NCBI RefSeq assembly: GCF_901933205.1
Contig: NC_044573.1
Location: forward strand, 54,877,993 to 54,941,992
DNA: 64,000 nt
Source of the DNA: Camarhynchus parvulus
Taxonomy: Eukaryota; Chordata; Aves; Passeriformes; Thraupidae
Direction: 5' to 3'
In this document: piece by piece, positions 40,201 through 52,200 of the stretch
Layout: the number at the start of each line of letters is the position of its first letter
How positions within the stretch are numbered: position 1 is the first letter of the stretch
Translations under genes and position numbers: made by a program
Notes under the pieces: generated by a model
Told to the model about the DNA's origin: nothing
Databases searched by the model: none
The model's input: the letters and a program-made list of their open reading frames with translations, nothing else

Positions 40201-43200
40201 ATTTAAAATTAACTGTCAAAACTATGAATTGTTTTTTGCACTGTATGTAAGGGGGATGTACCTGCAAAATCCAGACAGATATATTTATAGTGATTTCTGT
40301 TTTTCCTCTTATTCATCCCTGAATCAAATGTGTTACAGGATATGAAGAAATTTGAAGTTGAGCTGAGAGTCCTACAGGCTGCTTTGGAGCAAGCCCAAGC
40401 CACGCTGACGTCTCCAGAGCTTGGGCATTTGAGCTTGAAAGAGCAACTTTCCCACAGACAGGTAAAAAACCAGGACCTCAAAGTTAACATTTGAGTAATG
40501 TGATCTTACATAAAGGATAATGAGTATTGATGAGACTGATTTTTGTGTTTCTTAAGTGTGTCACTGTTTCAGAGTATAGCCCCAAATTACTGTCAAGAAA
40601 ATAAGGGATGAAGCGAGAAGAATCATTCCCTCAGAGGGAATTGTTGAAGTATAATTCTTTATGAGCCCCTTCTTAGACTGATGCAGTTCTGAGAAGTGTG
40701 CATCTAATCCATTTAATCCATATTTGTTATAAAGCCCAATTCTTACTAAGTGCTTATGGTCAAGAGTTTCTTAAAGTATTTCAAAAAGAAGTCAAGATTG
40801 TTATCATTATTTTACAGATAGAGATGCAATGATTTAGTTTGTTGCCAGCTTCTCCAATAGTAATCTGGAGCACTAGGAGACAATTCAGGTTTCCTTAAGC
40901 CCAGTAACATTTTTGTATGCTTAGTTGAATTGACCTTCATAAGATATTGTGGCTTCCCTATTGATCTGCTATGGAGATTTGTCAGTTTGTTAGTTTTGTT
41001 CCCAGTTTCTTAGAAGAAATAAGGCAAGTTTTAGCTTTCTGAGTTTCTCAAGACATGTTTCTTTCTGCAAACTAATATGGAGATTTAACTGTCTCAGTCT
41101 GCCAGTGAAAACTGGATGTCAGCAGGTTCACTGTAGGATAAAAATCTGCAGAAAAACATATGGAAGAAAGGTAAATTTGCACAGCTTTTCCCTTTCATTA
41201 AAATATGCAGTCTTTATTCTGGGCACTTGCAAACAGATTTCAGAATGTGGCCTTGAAGAGTGTAAGTGAAACACATCACCCACCATAAGAATAAAGAAGC
41301 ATGGAGGTTACACTGGGTTTATGTGTGTTCTTTGTCCTGGCTCTAGCAGATTTCACAACTTTCTTTTGTACAGAACGGGGCTGTAACCCCTGCCCACCTG
41401 TTTCACCAGACCAGGGAGGGGATATTGGAAAGGGCCTGGCTGGCACATAGCCCCCAGGTTGCCTCTGGGTGCTGATTGAGCAATAAAGACGCCCTCTGCC
41501 AGCAGTATGGGGTCTGACAGAGTGAGGCCCCACCTGTGCTGCCTGAGGAATAGGTCATTATTTTGAAACTCTGGTTAGATTATCTACCATATGTCATGAA
41601 ACTGCAAAAATAAAAACCAAACCACAATCCTGTCATCAGTATGCGCCTCAGACCCACTTAGCTATCATTCTGATGTGATACAGGGGGAGATAACCAAATT
41701 CTCTATCCCTGTTTGCCTCATTGTCAAGCTGATTTATATCTATTGAATCTAAAATCTTTTTCTAACGTGCTAAGGCTCTTTTTATCAATTTTGCCTTTTC
41801 CTTTTCTGCATTGTTTTTTTTTTCATATCTGTACATACATTAAACTCCTCAGTGTAGATAAAACTAATGGTGATCAAATCTATTTCCAATCATTGCACTT
41901 AGACCCTTCTCATACATATGAACAGACAGCCTGAATGGACATCTTGTATGGAATAGGCACTATTCACAAAGGCATACAGCTTGTGAATATTCAAAGAAAA
42001 ATGTTTCTGTGTAATTCTGTTCCTTTCGGTTTGATTGCCTTTTGAATTTTAAGCAACATTTTCAGCCATGGCTTGTAATTTCTAAGGAAAGTTGTGAATA
42101 CAATGGGATTCATGTGCAGTTTTGAAAATGTGCTTCTGTGTCACAGCAAGAAATTCCACTCAGATTTTAACACTGAGATACATGTATATATAAACTACTC
42201 TTGTGCTGCTTCGATTTGTGGAGTTGGTAAATCTATTTTCTCAAATCTGTTAATAGAATATTTTTTTTTTACTTGGACACTTAGAAATAGGTACTACTAT
42301 GCTTTTTAATTTATTGTCCTTATATCTAGTATATGGGCTTTTTGCTTATATAATCATTATTCTCATTTGACAATGAGCAACTCCAGAGAAAGTGTTTCTA
42401 ATTATATGCAATTTAGAAAATAGATAATAATTTTTTTCTTTTGTTTCTCGAATGTACCATCATTTTTCTTTGGCTGCATGAAATGCTCTGGGAGTTCTGA
42501 AAAAATTGGTTTATTGTGGCAATAATTCTGATAATAGTAATTCTGTGGCAATAATTATTTTTATTGTTTCTAGCATCTGCTGTCTGAGATGGAGTCCCTG
42601 AAGCCAAAGGTTCAGGCAGTCCAGGAGTGCCAGAGTGCCCTGAGGATCCCAGAGGAGGTGGTCACCAGCCTGCCCCTGTGCCACAGCGCGCTGCGGCTGC
42701 AGGAGGAGGCCAGCCGCCTGCAGCACACGGCCATCCAGCAGTGCAACATCATGCAGGCAAGTGCAGCTCCATCCCACCAGGCACTCAGGGGAACTTCAAC
42801 AGCAGCATACAAATTGTGATGAAAGCATAGAATTTCATATCCCTGGGCACTCCTCTGTTCTGTAGCACCATTAGGAGCTTCCCCAATAGTCTCAGTTATT
42901 CTTGACTTTAATATTCATGACCATGTTAATTGTTGATTTACTCATCAGACTCTCACCTAAGTTGTCTCCTTGATATTGCTGTGATTTTTATAATGCTGTT
43001 AGGATTAACTAGACAAACAGCTAATATACAATTGTATGCAGGTTAATTTTGTAAGATATATAATCAATTAATAAAATTTATATAACAGTATAACATCAGC
43101 TTATTCTGCAGATTACTTAAAAACTATTGAATTAATTAACTTTGCTATAAAAAAATTATTTTATTCTCTTTTTTTATAGTTTATATATTTTTTTCTGATT

Positions 43201-46200
43201 TTGGAGTCATCCGACGTCTATTAAATTTGTATTTTTAAATTTTTCTAGAGTATGAGTAAATAACATTTTGTTTGATTGTTTCGATTTATAATTAAGTATG
43301 TAAAAGGTATTTCCAAAGAAGTGAATAAGCTTTTTTCCTCTACTTGTTTCCTCTACTGGCAGGAATATACATAGCATATTCCATAGGCTAGGGTGCAACT
43401 ACAAAGTTTCAAGTTGGATAACCAGAAGAGACTTGATGATTTAGGATAAGTAATGATGCCTAAATACAAGAAAGGCTACAATGTTACACTGAAAATTTAA
43501 AAAATTGGTTAGACAAACTGCTTATGCATCTATGATAGAAAGAGCTGATACTACATTGGTAGGATAATTATCTTAGTCAATCTTCATAATCCTTTCCCAG
43601 TTGTATTTTCTGTAATATCTAAGCTTTTCTTACAGTCACAAATGAACATGTGAAGTGAAAAAGCAGATGAAAATGCTTTATAACAAAACTGTGAGACTAA
43701 GCAAGGCTATCTTCTCGTGGCTGTGTTTGGTTCAGGTACTTGTTGGAATCAGAAGTTACAGCACCTTACATCAGAAATCTAAAATATCATGTTATGTGGA
43801 CTGTGGGTTTGGGAAATATTTAAATAAATGAAACCATCCAAATCATTGCTATTCACAGTATTTATGAATAGATATTTTCCTGACTATACTCCTGCTTTGA
43901 TCCGCAAAGATGGGAGTGCCAGATACTTCATGAGGGAGGTCTGTCATGCTTAGACTAAGTGAAAATTAATTTTCATGTAGACAATCCTTTTTCCCCTTCT
44001 CTAGGAAGCAGTGGTTCAGTATGAGCAATATGAGCAGGAAATGAAACATTTGCAGCAGATGATTGAGAGCGCCCATCGCGAGATCCAAGACAAGCCAATA
44101 GCAACCAGCAACATCCAGGAACTCCAGGTCCAGATTTCACGGAATGAGGTATGGGACCCAAAATGCATCAAAACATTGGGCTCAGAGGCAGCTCACTGAC
44201 ACAGACAACTCTTCATAAGCAATAGTCATAAGATAGCTGAGTTGCTTTTCAGATTTTCTAAAGGCTAGTTGAGCAGATTGGCTTAATCCCAGAGAGGGAG
44301 CTCCTGCTACTGGTACAGTGTGGACAATTCATTTATTGACATTAAAACTTGACTGAGGAGTGTCCCAGAAGTCAAAGTTCAGCAGTTGGTCAGTTAATCA
44401 CAACTAGTTTGGTGATCCATATGTATGTATGTATGTATATTTTAAAGAACTTGTACATATATGCATGTATATCCTGAAGTACTTGCTCATTTTCATCCCA
44501 GTCACATTCTGTAAAGAATACCAATAGACTTGAATCAAAGGAAACCCACAATAGATTTGGAGGAAAACTGCACCATTCACTCCAAAAGTTTCTTTAAAAT
44601 CTTTGTAGGGAAGATTTTTGTGCTCTGGAGTTGCAGGGCCTGCCCACAAACTCATGAATTGACAGCTCTTGAAGAAATCACAATAGGCTCTGTGCAGCCT
44701 TCTTGTTGTGCTGGCTTGAGAGCTCCTCCTGAGCCCCTTTCACCTCCACCTGTCTGTGATGAAATTCCTAGGATAGATAGAAAATGCACCACTGAGCTTT
44801 GTGTGTCACTTCTGTCCCCAGATGGCACCATTTCTTTACCTTTGAATTAAAGCCATCCGTCTTGGTAGGTAATATAGCGTAATGTTACATGTGTTGCTCA
44901 TTTTCTATACAGTTGTTACAAGTGTTATTTAGTATAAATTCAAGAGCAGTTTGTATATACAAGCAGGTTAGGTTTTATTAGTATTGAATTGATAATGCTA
45001 TTATTATCTAGTCAAATACTCTGGAAGAGTAATGCAGGAGAGTAAGCAGTGATTCAGGGTAATATTGATGGAGGAAGGAATAATGCTGCAGGCAGGAAGG
45101 AATTAAAAATGGGGCAGCTTGAAGTTTCATGTACATTTGAGCAAGTTTAGTAGCTAGGAGTGGTCCTAAACATCTGCAGGAAGACAGCAGCTTTATGATA
45201 ATGCACATTTTGGGATCAGCCAGAACAGACAGACTTCATACATGCAAGCTTTACTGCTTGGGGGTAAGGGAATTTTTGGGATAATCATATTTTTTGAATA
45301 TTTTTGGTTCATGTTTTCTTTGCTAAATACCTGTGAAAAAGTATAACATGAAGTGAATGTTCTGAACCATATCTTATTAGACTACTTTGAAAGTGAAGTC
45401 TGTTGAGATGTTTGTTAGGTGTATTATTAATTTAAAAAGATATCAGTTACCACATCCCCTGTTAAAGGCTGTATGTAAAATAACTTAAGGGAACATTTGT
45501 ATTAGCTAAAATTAGAATTAAAATAAGAGGAAGGAAGAAAGTAGAAGGAAATTACATCTTGATTTTTGGGAAGTTTGTATTAGTATGCATGTATGTAAGG
45601 AGATACCATGTCTACTGACCCATGTTTCTTTAGAATTTCAGAGAAGAATGGCAAGTGGCAAGTGTCTCCATACTTAAGAATTATTTTAATGGAAAATACA
45701 ATAGCTCATGGGACATTGCTTTTATCAGATGCTTTATTATTTTTAATTTTCTTTTTCAATCATATTTTTGCTTACTCTTCCTTTTTGTCAGTTGAAAGAG
45801 ACATTTTAGATACTCAGTGCATTGGACATTAATACCACAAGTGTCATTGCACTTGGTAATGTGAGGGAATAAAGTATACTGAATGACAATAATTTTCTAC
45901 TGGGGCTCAGATATGTCATTCACTGAGCATTTGTGAATGACTGGAATTTGCCAAAGAGCAGATAACTATTCAAGCTGCTAGCCATTAAATTTACGGCTTA
46001 ATTTGATTGCAGCTTGGTTTTTGACTATTCTGCTTGGTGTTTTATAATCAAGACTTTTCTTAGTCTCCAAGGAAAGCTTTGGAGCACCAAAGAGAGGCCC
46101 TTTTGTTGCTAACATGACAGATGGTGACAAGGTGCCATTGAAACTCAAGTAGTGAAGTGTCATCGTCAGTCTTTGAGCTGTTTCAATTCCTAACTTGGTA

Positions 46201-49200
46201 CTTCTTGCAATGAGTGTTCTGCACTGTAATTTTGAAGAATTTTCTTACTGAAAATATCATAAAACCAAAAAAATCTAATTTATCAGCCTGAAGCAGTAAT
46301 CTTATTTACTTCTGAAAAGATATTGTAATAATATATTATTTATTATGCCTACTATATCTTGCAATTCCTATTGATATTTTTCCTTGAAAACTTGTGGGTT
46401 TTGAAGAAGTAAAAGCAAATATAAAAATTAAGCAGAAATATATACTTGAAAAAATAATCATCCATTTAGCAGGCAAGCTTATACAAATGTTTTCACTTCT
46501 TAGATCAAAACTCTAACTTTTTACTGAGCATCTAGGGAGATAGGAACAATAGCTTCAGCAGAAATATGAAACACTTCCACCATTTTTTATTTGAAGTATA
46601 TTAATTGAAAGCTTTGAAACTGGATACTGAATGGAGCAACGGTATATGGTAGGAGAAAAGACAAGACACTTATGAATAGTCATAAGGCTATTCATTTTCA
46701 TCTTTCTTGTCTAAAAATCTTAAGCTTATGATGGTGTTTGGCCGCATAAATAGACCATTTCCTAAGCATAAACCCCCCAATAGTTTAAAATATAGTCTGC
46801 TTTATGCTAGTTTCCCTGTCTCTTTTTAAAGAAAGGTTAGTCCTGTGCAGCTCAACTTCTAACTCAGTAGACTTAGACAAAACCAAAACGAGATTAAAAG
46901 ACAGCTTATCCAAACAGTGACAAAAAACGATACAGTCTGCATTTAATCTTATTGTGTGACTGATTGTTGCTATCACTTTTGAGCCTGTTAGACCCTGTGA
47001 GTTATTGTTTGGACAATTCATTCTTTCTGGTGAGAGCTGAATGGGGCATTTTTTGCAGTTGCGGCCACTACACGACCTCATTTCCCTGGCATGCACTGTG
47101 CGGGGGAGCTTCATCTTCCTCAGATAAATGGAAGTAGATGGGGGGCGGGGGGAAATAGGGCAGGAACAGGGAGAGACGCTCTCCTTTGCAGCAGCGTGCA
47201 GCTCACAGAGGTGGGCTCGGTTTCAGGCAGGATGCGAACATGAGCCGTCCGTCGGTCCGTCCGTCCCTCCCTGCGCTCTGCGGCGCGGCGCGCACGGAGC
47301 CCCGGGCGGCGGCCGCTCCGCTCGGCGGTGTCGCTCCGCTCGGCGGTGTCGCAGCGCGGCCGGACGTGCCCGGCCGGGGCCCTTGGCCGGCGACATCCTG
47401 CTCGTCAGCAGGGCGGCAGCGCTGCCATGGTATTGGCTGCGCTGGGAGGAGACAGCTTCGCTCCGCCGCGGAAGCTGAAATGCTGCCGGTCCTGTGGCCC
47501 TTCCCGGCTGCATCAGCACTAGGGGGAAAAAATGTTTTCTCAGGAGCTGGCTCAGAAGATCAAAGGATACCAGGAGCAAATTGCTTCTTTGAATTCCAAG
47601 TGCAAGATGCTGACAATGAAAGCAAAACATGCCACCATGCTGCTGACAGTGACAGAAGTGGAGGGGCTGTCCGAGGGAATGGAGGAGCTGGATTCAGACC
47701 TGCTGCCAGCACACCCCACTCATCCCTCGGTGGTTATGGTAAGCAATGCCTTGGTCACTGTACTTATTATCTGAGCTGCTTCCTCTTGCATCATTACAAC
47801 ACCCCTGTGCGGCAAATTGCCACAGCTCACATCTACCTTTTGAAATGGCTGTAGTGAGGCAAACCAAACAAGTTGCAGCTTCCCTTTTCTGTATATTACT
47901 TTATGTAGGTTCTCAAGACTTGTTGATAAAGGCTGAAGTTATTTAACAGACAAATACGAAAATTTGTGAGCAATAATATGCAAATACTGTGCTTTTAATT
48001 TTGTAGCTGTCAGCATGCAAGAACAAATGCCAAGAAATTGATGAGTTGCAGGAATAAAATAAAGCAGAATAAATATGATTCCATTAGATGTTGCAGTGTA
48101 TAGGCTTTTCACACATTAAAATGTTGATGTCATAATTGACAGTATGCTGCTGTATTCTCAGATGAGTGTACTGGAAATGAAAGCTAAGTACTGCCATAGG
48201 CTCAATGTTTGACTTTGCTTTTGTTTGTTTCTAACTGGATCTCATTACAAACATTCTGCTGATGCTACTGGGATTTTCGTCTGAGTGTCAGACTTCAGGA
48301 TTTATCCCTCTATAGCACCACTGGGGAAGGAAGGGGGTTACATTTGAATACTGGGTTGTGTCTATTTTATATTTCAAGTCTGTTCCTTGTTGTTCCAACT
48401 GGACCTGGATACTGAGACAAAAAGTCCAATATTCTGTAGCTCTCCATAGTATTTCTGTATGCAGCTGAGATTGTATTAGAAGATGTTTAGGCCAACCTGA
48501 ATTTGTTATTATTGAGTTGCTTGCTCTACGTTGTCTTTTAAAATCCATTAGGGTACAGGAGAGCATTTTCATACTGAAGTATGACAAGTAAATGAGACTA
48601 TTTATTCAACAGATTTCTAAACTGGTAAATGTAGGAGCATGAAGCATGACTAATTAATGTTGTAATTCTGGCCATGTGTTGTTTTGATCTCAGTCTAAGT
48701 CAAGCCTCAGCTGAGGTAACTGATTTTCTTCCTGTGCTCTGGGGTTGCTTTTCCTGTGGCAGATGACTGCTGGTCGCTGTCACACGCTGCTCTCCCCTGT
48801 CACTGAGGAGTCTGGGGAGGAGGGAACCAACAGTGAGATTTCTTCTCCACCTGCCTGTCGCTCTCCCTCACCTGTGGCTAATACAGATGCTTCTGTTAAC
48901 CAGGTACCTCTCTCTTGGCATTCATTCAGCTTTTATCTCAGACATACATGGTTCCATTCCACAGGTGGTTTGTTTAATCCTCTGAAATAATGTTTAGCTA
49001 TTGCTCTAAGGAACTGAGGCTTAACCTCTTATCAAACTGAACCTTCAGGTTCTGGTTCAAAATGGACACAGGTGTTGAAATTGTATGAATCCAATGTTAC
49101 AGGTATTCATTATTTTTAAAAATAAATTTTAAGTGACAATTGCAATGTCACCAGTGTTTTCTACTTACAACATAATTTTTATTTTCTCAGTAGTACTCAA

Positions 49201-52200
49201 TGGAATCTTGCATCCTGAGAAAAAAAGCCTTTTTGTACTCCCCATAATGAAATATTGCATTATGTCCATATCCATCTATCTCACTGTACCGTTGCCACTG
49301 TGGCACTGAAATCACAGCCTGAAATCACATCTTCTACTTAGTATCATTCCAGTTATTAACTTTCATGTGGGTTTTTTTCATGTATTTTTCATTTCCATGG
49401 CAGCCTATTTTAAGCATCAGTGAGGCAGATCAGTGAAATAACAGATATTAGATTTCAAGTCAAAACTCTTGCACTTCTCATAGGAGTAAGTGTACAACAG
49501 TATTGATTAAAAGGTAAACATTAAGCCAGCACATTGAGCATCACGCACATAAAGTCACACATAAAATGTTATGCTTTAGAAGTTTAGAAGTTTAGCGAGC
49601 CTTAGAAGCCATCACCACCTCACTGAATTCATCATGTTCTGGATTTTGTGGCTGATTGGTTGGTTTTGCATTTGTAACTGCTTCCAAAATCGACCACTGC
49701 AGATTTGAAGGTTAGAATGTGTTGTGTTGCACTGCTGAGTAGAATTAGACGAGTTTGATCAAGATGCTTATTGATTCCTTCTGGTAGTTTCAGAAATGCA
49801 TATGGTGTTATAGAAGTTACTAAATACAATACATAAGAAAAAATATTAATATAAGATAGTAAGAGTGACAAAATCATCAATGGCATACTAAAAAAATGTT
49901 GTATAATGCGTAAGAAGGATTTTTCCTAGTTTTCTATAATTTTAGATAATCAGAAAGTTCCCTCTGAAGTTGAATTACAATAGAAAGGCATCTATATATT
50001 TCAACATAGAAGTCTTATGACCCCATTAATTAATGAAGGAGTTAAAGGACCAAAAGCAGCTTGCTTCCTAATCAACAAAGCTAATGTCAGTTTACTTTTC
50101 TCTGAAAATGTAAAACAATCAAACAGCTCCAGTCACTCAGACAATAAGGACAACACAGTGAACATGCTGTTTCACCATGAGCTGACACCAAAATACAAGT
50201 TTTAGAATAAGTGATTTGCTAGGGCAAAATTGAAAAATACTATGTCTTTCATTTAGCAGAAGATTTTTGAAAAAGGTACAGTTGATGCTGTTATAACAAT
50301 CTTGAAAACTTAGAGCTGAAGTTTTCTTCAGTGTGGTTAATGTTGAAATGAACTGCATGTATTAAACAACCAGCGGAAGAATGTTCCAAAATGCAGTGGT
50401 TTACTTACAAAATTCTTAGGTTCACACTCACATGAGATTAAGACTAAAGAAGGTATGAAACTGCCGGTGCTGGTCATGATGAATGCCCAGGGAGACTTCA
50501 GGAGAGAAGGTTGGTTAAAAAACAATATCCTAGACATTAGTGAACTAGGAGCTGAAATGTAAGTTATAAACATTTTGTATTTTTACAGAAAATCAGCAAG
50601 ATAAATTTAGAAATATTTTGTTTTAAAAAGTAGCCAGAGTTAAGAACTAATTTCTCACAGGAAAATCACGTGCAAACTACCAGAAAAAAATGTGAGCATG
50701 AACTCTATAAAGTGAAGAATAACATGAGATTAGTCTTCAGAAAAAAATGTAAAACTCTTCTGAAGAGGCAATTGGGGAAGGAAAGGTTATGTTTTAAGAC
50801 TGCTTTTTAATTCATAATGAATAACTCTCTATAGTGTTTCATCAGTTTCCTAGCATCTCTTAATGGTGAAACATAGCTAGTCTGAATTCAGACATCTACA
50901 CACTTTATTTACATTTCTAACAAGTAATGAAAATATAAAACAAGTGCCAACTGCTTATTAGTGAAAATAATGAGGGTATTGAAATAGATCAAAACAAGAC
51001 CAGAAATACAAGAAAGTGGCAATTCTAGCACTACCATAAGTTAAAAAATGGGGTTTTTTTCTGAAACTCCTCCAAAAACAGCAGGGTGGGGGGAACTATA
51101 AAGGTGTTAATGTTGGAAACACTGAGGAATTTCATAATATATAAAATATTATGTTAACAGTCCTGAAATACAGATAATTTTGATGTTTTGCAAAATCAGA
51201 CACTTCGTCTGTGCTGCAGTACTGAATGAGAATCATTTGAGGCTAAATCTCCTTGCACTTACCCAAAGATGTAATTGATTAAAATTTGACATACTCTTAA
51301 AACTTGGTTTCCTGATACACAGTGCAGAACAGTTGAATTGGAAAAGCTGAAGTGTTGGCACGATGCCCTGTAGGCAACAGCTGATCCTGTGATTTTAGTC
51401 TTATCCACTGGGTCACTGTTAAATGCTTTTCTATCTCCTTGTACACAGCCTACTTAAGGATTCTTTCTCTCTCCCTTATGAGTACTCATCTAGGTTGCGC
51501 CAGCCCTTGTTACATATCTTACGAAATCTAAACACACCCTTTTGCCACTGCATCTAACAAGAAAACCTGACTACCCTTCATTGGCTACTTTTCATAAAAA
51601 CAGCCATGGGATATTAGGGCCTTTATAGGGGCAACAGAATCTTCTACTTGCATGAACATCTGGATTCCTGCTATCCTGATGTGAAATCTCTGCCAAAGAG
51701 AAGCTGCTATATTGTATACTCCAGAAAGCAGTTGGAAAGATGGGGAAAAGGATTGCTTTCCCTCTCTGTGTAAGCAAGCCCTTTATTCTGAAGACCATAT
51801 TAAGAGGTCACAGAAGCATTGGTCTTGAGAGGGGACTGGCAAAGGGCTGGAGAGTAGCTGCCGGCAAGGCAAAATAAGAAGTTGCCTCCACTGGTACAAT
51901 TTTTCACCATTTCTTGGAAAGATCACTTATGGTCAGAGTGAAAAATTCTGAAATTGCAGTCCTGAGTGCTGTGCTAAGCTGTTACCTATTCCATGCTGGC
52001 TCCTGGACATTATAACAATTTCATCATTTAATTTTTTAAGTTTCACATTTATTGTCTTTGAAGAAGTACCTAATCATGAACTTTTGGTCAGTTTTATGGG
52101 CGTGATCTTGTTCACATATGGTATTAGATAACGCATTTGCATTCTGTTCCAAATTAGGATCCTTCTTACACTTTGAGCTCCAGTACCCCAGAATTAGTCT

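Noticed and set aside
47186..47854. 222-codon open frame across the CpG island and exon 34
   Set aside because: It is in a different frame from exon 34, and its length comes from GC-rich sequence lacking stops. No homology or splice support.
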